From Deltaproteobacteria bacterium (GTDB taxonomy: Bacteria; Myxococcota; JADLHZ01), in NCBI GenBank assembly GCA_020848545.1, contig JADLHZ010000014.1, positions 1 through 45,466 on the forward strand: 45,466 bases of DNA, written 5' to 3'. Position 1 is the first letter of the stretch. Each line of letters begins with the position of its first letter. The notes below the pieces were generated by a model. That model saw only the letters and a program-made list of their open reading frames with translations. It was not told where the DNA came from and did no database searches. Positions 37,053-44,574 of the stretch are shown piece after piece. Position numbers and translations under genes: made by a program.

Positions 37053-37128
37053 GGCCCCATCGTCTAGTGGCCTAGGACGCTGCCCTCTCACGGCGGTAAC
37101 AGCGGTTCGAATCCGCTTGGGGTCACCA
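37053..37128 (+). tRNA. tRNA-Glu (anticodon CUC)
   Basis: Full cloverleaf of 76 bases with encoded CCA. Acceptor GGCCCCA pairs with TGGGGTC (one G-U). The anticodon arm CTGCC-CTCTCAC-GGCGG gives anticodon CTC. T-arm with GGTTCGAATCC. Strong match to bacterial tRNA-Glu. It precedes tRNA-Gln by 19 bases. Confidence 0.95.
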
Positions 37129-37147
37129 TTTTCCTGCCGATTCCAGT

Positions 37148-37221
37148 TGGGGAATCGTTCAATGGTAGGACAGCAGACTCTGAATTTGCTTATCTAGGTT
37201 CGAGTCCTAGTTCCCCAACCA
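37148..37221 (+). tRNA. tRNA-Gln (anticodon CUG), integration site
   Basis: 74 bases with encoded CCA. Acceptor TGGGGAA pairs with TTCCCCA; the anticodon arm GCAGA-CTCTGAA-TTTGC gives anticodon CTG; the T-loop reads GGTTCGAGTCC. The gene is intact. Its last 23 bases (37199-37221) are repeated with one change at 43297-43319 and more diverged at 45333-45355, which marks it as an attachment site of mobile elements. Confidence 0.95.
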
Positions 37222-37305
37222 TCTAACTTCCCGCCAGCATTGAAGAACGCGATCGCCTGTAACAGGCTGTAAGTTCGGGTCGGAATTGAGCGCGGTTTTC
37301 GGGTC
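37199..37305. repeat. attL-like repeat: tRNA-Gln 3' end plus left end of element 1
   Basis: 107 bases: the last 23 bases of tRNA-Gln and the following ATCTAACTTCCCGCC segment to about 37305. They match 43297-43408 with five substitutions and a 5-base indel (near 37266). In reverse complement the equivalent stretch at 43297-43408 has an open frame (AIAFFNAGGKLDGWG); here the 5-base deletion breaks it. Confidence 0.85.
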
Positions 37306-37696
37306 CAACACCACGAGATTTCTTCCGCCCGGGCTCGTCGGGCTCAAAGAGATTGGCGCTCGCTACTTCAAGCACTTCGCGTTCACGAACCGCTCGATCC
37401 ACAAAGAAGTCCTGCGCCTGACGCTGCTCTGCGAGCTCTTTGGCGACACCGAGGTCGCCTCCGCGATCGACGAGGTGATGCGCACCGGCCACGTTGGCGG
37501 CGAGTACGTCGAGTTCGTCTTGCGCCAAAAACGAGGCCTCGTTCCGAACGCGACGCCGCTGCGCCTCGGCAACGACGAGCTCGACGCGCTCAGCCTCAGT
37601 GCACCCAACCTCGCGCGCTACGACGACGAATGCGCCGCACGCATGACGAGGGACCCAGGCCCATTACCGGCAAACGCCGACGGAGAGAACGCATGA
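37286..37696 (+). pseudogene. istA: IS21-family transposase IstA, C-terminal fragment
   Basis: The plus frame encodes only the end of an IstA transposase: KEVLRLTLLCELFGDT, GHVGGEYVEFVLRQKRG and a final LSAPNLARYDDEC, the usual C-terminal region. The DDE catalytic core and N-terminal HTH are missing. The fragment begins directly where the att repeat ends (about 37306), so the upstream part was lost at this junction. It overlaps istB by 4 bases (ATGA), the normal istAB arrangement, which supports the call. Confidence 0.75.
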
Positions 37697-38439
37697 CGAA
37701 CGACGACGACATCTCGCTGCTGATCGACAAGCTCAAATGGCTCCGCCTCCCTGGCATGGCCGAGGCGATCACGGCCCTGCTCGAGCTGCAGCGGAAGAAA
37801 AATCTTTCTACGCTCGAAGTGCTCGGGCGCCTCTGCGACGACGAGAAACAAAGCCGCATGGGCCGCGCCGTCGAGCGCCGCATCCACGCCGCGCGCTTTC
37901 CGGAAGTGAACACGATCGACCAGTTCGATTTCGACTTCGAGGCGGGCAGAAAGAAAATGCGCGCGCGGTACATCGCGCTTCATGACCTCAGCTTCATCGA
38001 CAAAGGCATCAACCCGCTGTTCATCGGCACGCCCGGCACGGGCAAGACGTTTCTCGCCCGCAGCCTCGCGTACAAAGCCTGCCAGTCGAACCGCCGTGTC
38101 GTGTGCACGTCTGCGCCGCGCATGCTCAACGAGCTTCACGGCGCAGAGCTGCACGGCTCGCTCGATAAGGCGCTGCGCCGCTATGTGAAGGCCGACCTGT
38201 TGCTCATCGATGACTTCGCCGTGCTCGCGATGGACCCGGCGCAGGCGAAGCTCGCCTTCTCCGTGATCTCCGATCGCTACGAATATCGGCGCTCAACGGT
38301 GATCACCACCAACCGCGTGTTCAAGGACTGGCCGAAGGTCTTCCCCGACGCGCTCAACGCCGAGGTCATTGCCAAGCGGCTCACCGAACGCTGCGAACAC
38401 TTCGTTCTCGACGGGAGGCCGTTCATCGCCACGAAATGA
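37693..38439 (+). CDS. istB: IS21-family helper ATPase IstB
   Basis: 248 residues from ATG 37693, normal length for IstB, the AAA+ ATPase that helps IstA transpose. Walker A is GTPGTGKT (about residue 113-120) and Walker B LLLIDDFAVL; a sensor-like ITTNR is present. The gene looks intact, but without a full IstA it should not move the IS by itself. Confidence 0.95.
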   Translation: MTNDDDISLLIDKLKWLRLPGMAEAITALLELQRKKNLSTLEVLGRLCDDEKQSRMGRAVERRIHAARFPEVNTIDQFDFDFEAGRKKMRARYIALHDLSFIDKGINPLFIGTPGTGKTFLARSLAYKACQSNRRVVCTSAPRMLNELHGAELHGSLDKALRRYVKADLLLIDDFAVLAMDPAQAKLAFSVISDRYEYRRSTVITTNRVFKDWPKVFPDALNAEVIAKRLTERCEHFVLDGRPFIATK

Positions 38440-38584
38440 CGCGGCTCGATCGCCGCGCACCGCCTCGACGGGAAGGATCCGTAGCTCCCGCCGCCACGCG
38501 ATCGCCGCGCTCTGCTCGCGGCGCCGCCGACGTGCGCCGAGCGATCTGCGTCGCTCGGGCGGAAAACCGCGACGAAATCACCGG

Positions 38585-38645
38585 GTGGGCAACGGTACAC
38601 CGGTGGAACCGCTGAAAGTGGTACACGCGGGCGCCGGTGGCGACA
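38585..38645. mobile_element. probable right end of the IS21-family element
   Basis: The stretch has repeated GGTGG/GGTAC blocks (GGTGGAACCGCTGAAAGTGG and neighbours) and ends GGTGGCGACA at 38645, whose complement begins TGTCGCCACC; multiple short terminal repeats and a TG...CA end are the IS21 pattern. Beyond it, a different minus-strand coding fragment starts abruptly. No gene is seen in 38440-38584, which is GC-rich and simply joins istB to this end. Confidence 0.5.
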
Positions 38646-38813
38646 GACGCGCTTCAACGTCTTCGTTGACCGCTCGATCTCCACGAGGAAGCGCTTCGTG
38701 TCGGTCTCGATGACGACGTCGGGGAACACGCGACGATCGTGCCTGCGCTCGCTGCTCTTTCTGTCTTTCCGTTCCCTTCCACCTGACTTTGCATCTCCAT
38801 CATTCGCCTCCAT
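38646..38813 (-). pseudogene. gene fragment cut by the IS21 right end
   Basis: The minus frame reads MEANDGDAKSGG, a charged stretch, then RRVFPDVVIETDTKRFLVE and IERSTKTLKRV, where it meets the IS end. The PDVVIETD...FLVEIERST block looks like the nuclease-like core of replication-relaxation-type proteins, but the family is uncertain. Start and end are approximate; the C-terminus was removed by the IS. Confidence 0.4.
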
Positions 38814-38894
38814 CCTCTGTCCCAGGACCCATCGCTGCCCGCTTGCTCTTCGCTTTCTCGTTCCCGCCCCGCTCCCTGGCCCCACCGACAAAGG

Positions 38895-38934
38895 GGAGAC
38901 CACCATCCCGAGTCGTTGCGGGAGGGTGGTCTCC
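38895..38934. terminator. strong hairpin, possible terminator
   Basis: GGAGACCACC (38895-38904) pairs with GGTGGTCTCC (38925-38934), extended inward by CCCG/CGGG around a short loop. No T-run follows on either strand, so it may instead be a REP-like or recombination structure. It lies in non-coding debris between the IS end and the transposase relic. Confidence 0.35.
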
Positions 38935-39089
38935 ACTGTCCGCGCAAGCGGTGGCGGCGGGGCCAGGGAGCCGAGCTTGCTCGGGATTCCTTGCCGTCAA
39001 CGCGGTCTTCACGCGGGCAACACCGGGACGCGCTGCGGACGCAACCGGGACGCCTGGCGGACACATATCCGCCGGCGGATCTTTATGCA

Positions 39090-39371
39090 ACTGTAATTAC
39101 GTTGCACGATCGCAGTGACGACGAAGCCTCAGTGCACTTCGTTGCCGCCCCCGCGTTGACTCCCAAAGAGCTTTGGTGCTCGTCCCCGGCCAGGCCCGCG
39201 GGCCTAATCACTCGCATTGCCTCTCGCCTCGAGCGATTGCTCGAGCGACGCGGCCTTCGCCACTCACCCGACGACGAACCTACGCAGCTCGAGCTGCTCG
39301 CCATGAAGGTGCCTGCGTCGGCAACCGGCCAGGAGGCCGCGGCAAACGCGAGCTTTGTTCGCGGGTAGTCG
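39090..39371 (+). pseudogene. degenerate transposase relic (IS91-like C-terminal region)
   Basis: In the plus frame, VHFVAAPALTPKELW, then GLITRIASRLERLLERRGL and a DDEPTQLELLA segment resemble the region between the zinc and catalytic domains of large IS91-type transposases, which often read 'V..R+..LL.RRGL'. No start, no catalytic core and no ends are left. The rest of 38935-39523 holds nothing else I can support. Confidence 0.35.
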
Positions 39372-39523
39372 CAGTACGTGCTGCAGCAGGAGAAAGCGTT
39401 TCGATACGCACGGCTTCTCGATGCAGAAGCTCGTCGAGCGCGAGAAGGGCGAAAGCTCGGCCCTGCTCTCGATGCTCGCAGCGGACGCTATGCGGAAGAT
39501 CGACCGAAGGCGAATGCTTTGCT

Positions 39524-42394
39524 TCATTGGCGAGGGACCGACAGAACGAAGCTCGACCACGGATGCGCCGCCCGCAAAGTGGGGTTCTGCCTTCCCTCGG
39601 ACATCGCCCCTACACGCTCGGTGACGTAGTCAGCCAGGGTGCGCACGTTGACCCCACCTTCCTCCGTGGCGCCAGGGTTTTTCAGGGCGTCGAGAACGGC
39701 CTTGGTGAAGAAGCCGTTCTTGAACTCGCTCGACTCGAAAGACAGCTCATCGCCGCCCGACGACGACAGCACGGTGGCTCCAAGCTCCACTTGCAAGGTT
39801 GCGAGCGTGACGTGCCGCGTTGCACGAAGAGACTCGCGGGTCGACGTTCCGATCGTTTTCGAGCGCATACCCCGTGTGAGCGTCGTCGCGGGCGCTGCAT
39901 GCGTTGGGAATCGATAGTCATCGGTGACGAGACGTGCGTTCGCTTTGACGCTGGAAGGCTGGCCACCCGAATGGCAGGTGTCGAGCAGCAGCAGGCGGTG
40001 GCGGGCGTTGGTCTTGGCGAACAGCTCGCTCAACTCTTGCAGCGCGAAGCCGCGTTCTTCGGGGCGGTCGATGGAAACATCGTGGGTGGCATAATAGTAA
40101 CGGCCGGTCGCGGTGACGAAGCCGTGGCCGGCCAAGAAGACGACGACTGCGTCTCCCGGGCCAGCGTTCGCAAAAAAGGCCGCGCTGCTGGCGATCGCTT
40201 CTCGGGTGACCGCGCCGTCGAGAAGTGTCTTCTTTCGCACCGCAGAAAACTTGGTGCTGTCGCCGAGCGCCTCCGCGAGGTCGGCCGCATCCTTGGCGGC
40301 GTAGTCGAGGGCGAGCGCAGGATCGTCGTAACGCGAGACACCGATGGCGAGCACATGGAGCGTGGGTTTGCCTCGGTCGCTCGGCGCGACGAGCTCGATG
40401 CTCAGAGTGTCGGACGCGGTGTGTGCGCCGCTCGCCGTCTCTCCCTCGATCTGGATCGCGTTCGGCCCTGGCAGCAACTGGAGCTCGACCGTCGCGCTCG
40501 TCGTGTTCTTCACCGCGCGTCGAACGCTGATGCCGTTGATACGAACGTGCACCGCCACGAGCGGCACCGGCGACTCCACCGTCAAGGCAGAGCTCGCGTT
40601 TTTCGTCAGCACGTCCGGCCATCGCCCGAGCGTCGGCTGCGCCTCGGTCATCGGGCGCATGGCGCGTCGCTCGTGTGCGAGACGATAGGCGTCGACGAGG
40701 GCGGTGTTGCGCGAGCCGATTCGAGCGAGGACCAAGTCTGGTCGCTGCCGAGCTCCTTCGAGCTCCGCGAGCGGCCGCACCCGCTCGCCGTCGCGTACGG
40801 ACATGAAGCGGTCGGCGCTCCCTTCGCTGACGTAGTCACCTTCCGGCGTATACGCGATCCACGCGCCCAGCGTGTCGGCAACGAAAGTGGCGAGCAATCT
40901 CTGGGAGGGAACGTCCCAGAGCTTGCTGGTCGCGTCGTGGCTCGTGGTCAGGAGACGTCGTCCGTCCTTGCTCAAGCTGTGAGTGATGACGGGGGCCGTG
41001 TGGCCGACGAAGACGAGCGGCGCGCCGCTCATCGGTTTCAAGCAAAAGTCCCTGTCGTCGACACAAACGGCGCTGACGAGACGAGACTTCGGAGCGAGCT
41101 CGGGATGAGACTGCTTGCTCAACGCTCGCCACAGCTCGTCGCACGGCTGGTGCGCATCCTTGTAGAAGCCGTTTTCGAGCGTGACCTCGGCGGGCTCCTC
41201 TTTTCCGTACGACCACAGCGTGGTCGCAAACCGGTCGCCATTCTTCCACTCGGCCGCGAGGACGTGCACGCCGTCCTCGTGCATGCAGAGCTTTCTGAAG
41301 GGCCTACTTTGCGGTTGGGTCTTCGTGAAGCTCGCGGTCGCCTTCTGCACGTCCACAATCGATTGCGCAAAGCCGTCGAGCATGAGCGCGAATCGCCCAC
41401 CGACGAAAGGATACAGGCGCAGTGGATCGCGCAGGCGGTTGCGCTGTAGGTCTGCGAAGTTTGCCGCGGCAAACGACTCGCGCAACTCGGAGACGTTCCA
41501 GAGCCGGGCAGAGCGCGGACTCGCGACCGCAAGCAAGACGTCCCCTTCGTCGTTGAAGCTGACTGCTGGCGCCTCCGTGACCGCAGCGGTGAAGCGCTCG
41601 CTGCCAGCGCCGAGCACCCGATCCCAGACGAGCGTCTGGTTGTTGGCCACGCATGTGATCCATCGCGCGCCGTGCGGCCGGCAGTTCTCGTACTGCATGC
41701 CGTCGACGAGCATCCTGCGCGGGAGCGGCGCGCCGGCAAGCGAGCACAGAGGCGCGATGGGGTCGCTTGCAGGAACCGAAGAGCACTTGTTCGATACGCG
41801 AGGTGTCGGGTTTCCTGAGGAGAGATCGAAGACGTCGAGCCGCGTCGGCCCCTCGGCGGCGGCGAACGCTACAGCGACGAAGCGTTCGTCCATCGAAAAG
41901 GTGATGAGATGTGGAGTGCCCGCTGCACTTAGCGAAACGCGCTTGCGTTCCTTGGCGTCCATCACGAGCGCCACAACGAGCGTGCCGCTCTTTTCGCCTT
42001 CGGCTTGCTCTACCCACGCGATCTTCGCCCCGCTCGTGGAGACGGCGAAGCGATCGCCTACACGAAGATCGCCCACGCGCTTTCGCAGAGGGCCGGCGCG
42101 ATCGAAGATCCAGACCTCGGTGTCGCTCGCGCCGGCGACGATCTGTCCGTCCGGGCTGAACGTCACGACGTTAGGTCTGTGGGCCATGTGCATGGAGCGA
42201 AGGAAGAGTCGCCGGCGAAAGTCCCAGACATCGAGAGCTCCGCCCCGCGCCCTGACGTTCATCTGTCCCGCGGCGGCGTAAAACTCAGCCGCGGCGCTGA
42301 TCGCGGCGTCGTCCGTCCGGCCGCGCTTCGGCGCGAAGACGAAGGTCGGAGCATCCGCGACCGAGGTGACGACCCATAGAAGGGATAGGAACAT
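39524..42394 (-). CDS. secreted WD40-caspase (peptidase C14) protein
   Basis: 956 residues from ATG 42394, chosen because MFLSLLWVVTSVADA is a signal peptide; a TTG at 42484 overlapping the brnA stop would add 30 residues before it. Residues about 20-560 form WD40-like blades (FSPDGQIVAGASDTEVWIFD, LSKDGRRLLTTSHDATSKLWD). A beta-rich linker follows (about 560-670), then a caspase domain: LHVLAIGVSRYDDP, His757 in FLAGHGF and Cys807 in LLLDTCHSGG, 50 residues apart, a complete dyad. Known: bacterial caspase-like proteases act in signalling, cell death and defence; WD40 often gates them. A signal peptide would place this one outside the cytoplasm, unusual for phage defence. Main cargo of element 1. 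Confidence 0.88.
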   Translation of the reverse strand: MFLSLLWVVTSVADAPTFVFAPKRGRTDDAAISAAAEFYAAAGQMNVRARGGALDVWDFRRRLFLRSMHMAHRPNVVTFSPDGQIVAGASDTEVWIFDRAGPLRKRVGDLRVGDRFAVSTSGAKIAWVEQAEGEKSGTLVVALVMDAKERKRVSLSAAGTPHLITFSMDERFVAVAFAAAEGPTRLDVFDLSSGNPTPRVSNKCSSVPASDPIAPLCSLAGAPLPRRMLVDGMQYENCRPHGARWITCVANNQTLVWDRVLGAGSERFTAAVTEAPAVSFNDEGDVLLAVASPRSARLWNVSELRESFAAANFADLQRNRLRDPLRLYPFVGGRFALMLDGFAQSIVDVQKATASFTKTQPQSRPFRKLCMHEDGVHVLAAEWKNGDRFATTLWSYGKEEPAEVTLENGFYKDAHQPCDELWRALSKQSHPELAPKSRLVSAVCVDDRDFCLKPMSGAPLVFVGHTAPVITHSLSKDGRRLLTTSHDATSKLWDVPSQRLLATFVADTLGAWIAYTPEGDYVSEGSADRFMSVRDGERVRPLAELEGARQRPDLVLARIGSRNTALVDAYRLAHERRAMRPMTEAQPTLGRWPDVLTKNASSALTVESPVPLVAVHVRINGISVRRAVKNTTSATVELQLLPGPNAIQIEGETASGAHTASDTLSIELVAPSDRGKPTLHVLAIGVSRYDDPALALDYAAKDAADLAEALGDSTKFSAVRKKTLLDGAVTREAIASSAAFFANAGPGDAVVVFLAGHGFVTATGRYYYATHDVSIDRPEERGFALQELSELFAKTNARHRLLLLDTCHSGGQPSSVKANARLVTDDYRFPTHAAPATTLTRGMRSKTIGTSTRESLRATRHVTLATLQVELGATVLSSSGGDELSFESSEFKNGFFTKAVLDALKNPGATEEGGVNVRTLADYVTERVGAMSEGRQNPTLRAAHPWSSFVLSVPRQ

Positions 42395-42480
42395 CTTTGG
42401 CTTGTACCATAGACACGAGAACTCAGGCGCAACCGCGTAAGCCGCGCCGCGCGCCCGCGTCGCCGAGATCGAAATCGCCG

Positions 42481-42738
42481 TCAACCCGCCCGTTGCATCT
42501 CCTCGCGAACGATGTCGCGAATTTCGTCGCGCAGGGCACGCGGTGAAGAAGACATGCGCTCGCGCAAGAGCATGTTCAGCAGCGTCTGATACCCGATGCC
42601 GCGCTTCTCAGCCTCGGCGTTGAGCCACGTGAGCACCTCGGCGTCGAGGCGGATCGTCTTCAGCACCTTCGCCTTCTTCGAAAGCACCGCGCCGCGCCGC
42701 TTCACCTTCATCCGCTTCAAGTCATATTCCTTCTTCAT
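42481..42738 (-). CDS. brnA: BrnA-type antitoxin
   Basis: 85 residues from ATG 42738. Begins MKKEYDLKRMKVKRRGAVL, then KTIRLDAEVLTWLNAEAE, the ribbon-helix-helix N-terminal strand and helix typical of BrnA. Known: it binds BrnT and represses the operon. It overlaps the upstream brnT by 17 bases, the usual toxin-first order. Confidence 0.85.
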   Translation of the reverse strand: MKKEYDLKRMKVKRRGAVLSKKAKVLKTIRLDAEVLTWLNAEAEKRGIGYQTLLNMLLRERMSSSPRALRDEIRDIVREEMQRAG

Positions 42739-43000
42739 ACTGCTTCCTTTCTCGCTTCGTCGCCTGGCGCGCCGAGATGATCCGGATCGTCTCGCCCTCC
42801 CGTTCCGTATGCACCACCAAGATCAACCGCTGCCGGTACGAGTGACCGATGGTCAGCTCTCGCACCTCGGTGTAGTGGCCGTCGTCCTCGAACGTCACGG
42901 CGAGCGGGTCCTGCAAGGCAGACACGGCCTCGTCGAACGAGACGCCGTGCTTCTTGAGGTTTGATTCGGCCTTCTTCTCGTTCCATTCGACGTTCAACAA
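42722..43000 (-). CDS. brnT: BrnT-type ribonuclease toxin
   Basis: 92 residues if started at TTG 43000, about the family length. No ATG exists near the start; GGAG (43014-43011) lies 10 bases before this TTG, and a second TTG follows at 42997. BrnT marks: VEWNEKKAESNLKKHGVSFDEA, DPLAVTFEDDGH, then ILVVHTEREGETIRIISARQATKRERKQYE. Known: a RelE-like ribonuclease neutralised by BrnA. The weak TTG start may keep toxin below antitoxin. Confidence 0.85.
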   Translation of the reverse strand: MLNVEWNEKKAESNLKKHGVSFDEAVSALQDPLAVTFEDDGHYTEVRELTIGHSYRQRLILVVHTEREGETIRIISARQATKRERKQYEEGI

Positions 43001-43035
43001 GTGTAGTTTACTCCGTAAATACAAAGTAACAACAG

Positions 43036-43374
43036 CTATTTCAGCAGCCGAACGACCGCTTCGAGGATGGTGAGCGCCTCTGCTCGGTCGCCAACATCGA
43101 GCCGAGCAAGCGCCTGCTCGGCGAGCCCGCGGGCGAGACTTGTGACGATTGTGACAGTGCTACGCCGAGACGGCTCGACAGGGCTTTCGACGGTCATCGA
43201 GCCCGATCGCACCTCCCCTTCAACATCGCCGACATGCGTTTCACACGGCGAAATACGGGTCGAAACGGCTTTCGGAAAATCGCCGTCCGGAGCCCTTCGA
43301 GTCCTACTTCCCCAACCATCTAACTTCCCGCCAGCATTGAAGAACGCGATCGCCTGTAACAGGTTGTGTAACAA
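43036..43374 (-). pseudogene. integrase-tail-like ORF reading through the att core (right end of element 1)
   Basis: The frame begins in the left-end sequence of element 2 (LLQAIAFFNAGGKLDGWG), crosses the reversed tRNA 3' end (SRTRR), and continues into element 1 as HVGDVEGEVRSGSM, then ESPVEPSRRSTVT and LARLDVGDRAEALTILE. A copy of the second half is at 45070-45333. Across 18 shared codons (SLARGL to LDVGD) eight differ silently and two change the residue, so the protein was under selection. I infer the tail of an integrase with attP inside its gene; the catalytic part is absent. Confidence 0.5.
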
Positions 43375-43408
43375 GTTCGGGTCGGAATTGGCCGCGGTCT
43401 TCGGGTCT
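43297..43408. repeat. att junction between element 1 and element 2
   Basis: 112 bases: GAGCCC from the right end of element 1 precedes TTCGAGTCCTACTTCCCCAACCA (43297-43319), one base off the tRNA-Gln 3' end, followed by the ATCTAACTTCCC left-end sequence as at 37222. It has an extra 5 bases at about 43367. It is both the right boundary of element 1 and the left boundary of element 2. Confidence 0.85.
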
Positions 43409-43671
43409 AGCGTAGCTTAGCTAGAGAGATGAACGTGCGCCGGAAATCGTGCTGCCGCCTGACGAAGAGTGCGTGAAGACGGCGCGACTGATCGAACGCG
43501 CGCTTTTGTATCTTCTGGTGGAAGCGAGGCGTGGAATCGACGAGGCCTGCGCGTTCCGAGATGATCCAATGGCAGCAAAAGCGCAAAAGCAGCAAAGACG
43601 AAGCGAGAAACGGAGGCCGCAGACCCCGCTTCGGTTTCCACATAGTTTCTCGATTCGACCTATTTTTCGGT
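43409..43671. other. intergenic stretch without recognised gene
   Basis: About 260 bases between the att junction and hepT. Short frames exist on both strands, but none carries a motif or a ribosome site I trust, and the composition is more AT-rich near 43550-43680. It may hold integrase debris or the toxin-antitoxin terminator. Confidence 0.4.
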
Positions 43672-44004
43672 TCAGGGAGGCAACGCGTCCAGCATGATGA
43701 TCAACTTCGGAACGTCCATCATCACCGTGTCCCAGAGCCGGTCCTCGTCGACGTTCATGTAGTTGTGCACGATGAAGTGCCGCATCCCGATGATCTGCCG
43801 CCACGGGATCTCCGGGTGCGCGTCGCGGAACGACTCTTCCACCCGCCGCGCAGCTTCGCCGATGATCTGGACGAGGTACGCGAGCGCGAGGCGCAGGTTC
43901 TCGTCGGCGTCGTAGTCTTGCCGCGACTTGCCGGCGAGCTTCACCGTGATCTTCTCAGCGGTGTCGCGCATGTGCCCGATGAAGACGCGATGGTCCTTAG
44001 CCAT
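43672..44004 (-). CDS. hepT: HepT-type ribonuclease toxin
   Basis: 110 residues. The catalytic Rx4HxY motif of HEPN nucleases is present as RHFIVHNY, with the usual upstream LAYLVQIIGEAARRV helix. Known: HepT cleaves RNA and is inactivated by AMPylation of its Tyr by MntA. It lies directly after mntA, overlapping by 8 bases. Confidence 0.92.
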   Translation of the reverse strand: MAKDHRVFIGHMRDTAEKITVKLAGKSRQDYDADENLRLALAYLVQIIGEAARRVEESFRDAHPEIPWRQIIGMRHFIVHNYMNVDEDRLWDTVMMDVPKLIIMLDALPP

Positions 44005-44290
44005 AGAGCGGCTTTGCTTCGGCGAGCACGCGGTCGCGAATGCGGGCGTTGAGCGCCTTCGGGCTCACGAGATCAACACTTCGCCCACCAGCGGCCTTCG
44101 AGAGCTCGTCGGCGATGAAGCCGAGGCCCAGGAAGCCTACGCGCACGTCGGGCTCGAATTCGATCAGCAGATCGACGTCGCTGTCCGGACGGAGTTCGCC
44201 GCGCGCGCCGGAGCCGAAGACGGCCAGGCGCCTGATACGGTGGCGCCGGCACACCTCGCCGATCAGCTCGCGGTCGATCTTCAGCTCCAT
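43997..44290 (-). CDS. mntA: MntA-type nucleotidyltransferase antitoxin
   Basis: 97 residues from ATG 44290 (MELKIDRELIG); the longer frame upstream is not typical. The minimal nucleotidyltransferase motif is FGSGARGELRPDSDVDLLIEF (GS and DxD metal ligands). Known: MntA transfers AMP to HepT. Gene order mntA-hepT and the overlap are as usual. Confidence 0.92.
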   Translation of the reverse strand: MELKIDRELIGEVCRRHRIRRLAVFGSGARGELRPDSDVDLLIEFEPDVRVGFLGLGFIADELSKAAGGRSVDLVSPKALNARIRDRVLAEAKPLYG

Positions 44291-44415
44291 GATTCTCTCA
44301 AGATAGCACGCATGCGCCGGCCTTGTCCCGCCGGAACCCAGCCGCTTGCCCGCCGCCGAATGAGGGGTAGAATCCCGGGATGCCCGACCGAAAGCTAGGC
44401 GCCGCCCATAAGCGC

Positions 44416-44574
44416 TCAATCTACCATCGACGTGAGATCGAGCGGAGCGAGCGGTGTGCGTGCTTCCACTGCTTCGCGGAATTTGCGCCCAGTGGGATCA
44501 AGGAATGGGTGGATGACAACGACACTGCGACCTGACCCAATGACCAGGCGTGCATCGCCAGACGCGGCGCTCAC
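44416..44574 (-). pseudogene. possible C-terminal gene remnant
   Basis: The minus frame ends with RLVIGSGRSVVVIHPFLDP, TGRKFREAVEAR and TPLAPLDLTSMVD, which reads like a genuine protein C-terminus. Upstream it runs into the opposite-strand DUF6714-like gene and loses sense. Family unknown; it may be what is left of a gene replaced by its neighbour. Confidence 0.3.

Noticed and set aside
38277-38936. Intact minus-strand gene of 219 residues
   Set aside because: Only the middle part (38646-38813) looks like protein; the rest is the IS21 end and complement of istB.
39173-41449. Long plus-strand frame across the caspase gene
   Set aside because: It is the complement of the caspase/WD40 gene, with Arg-rich composition and no domains.
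43297-43319. Second tRNA-Gln gene
   Set aside because: Only the last 23 bases are present; no D or anticodon arm precedes them.
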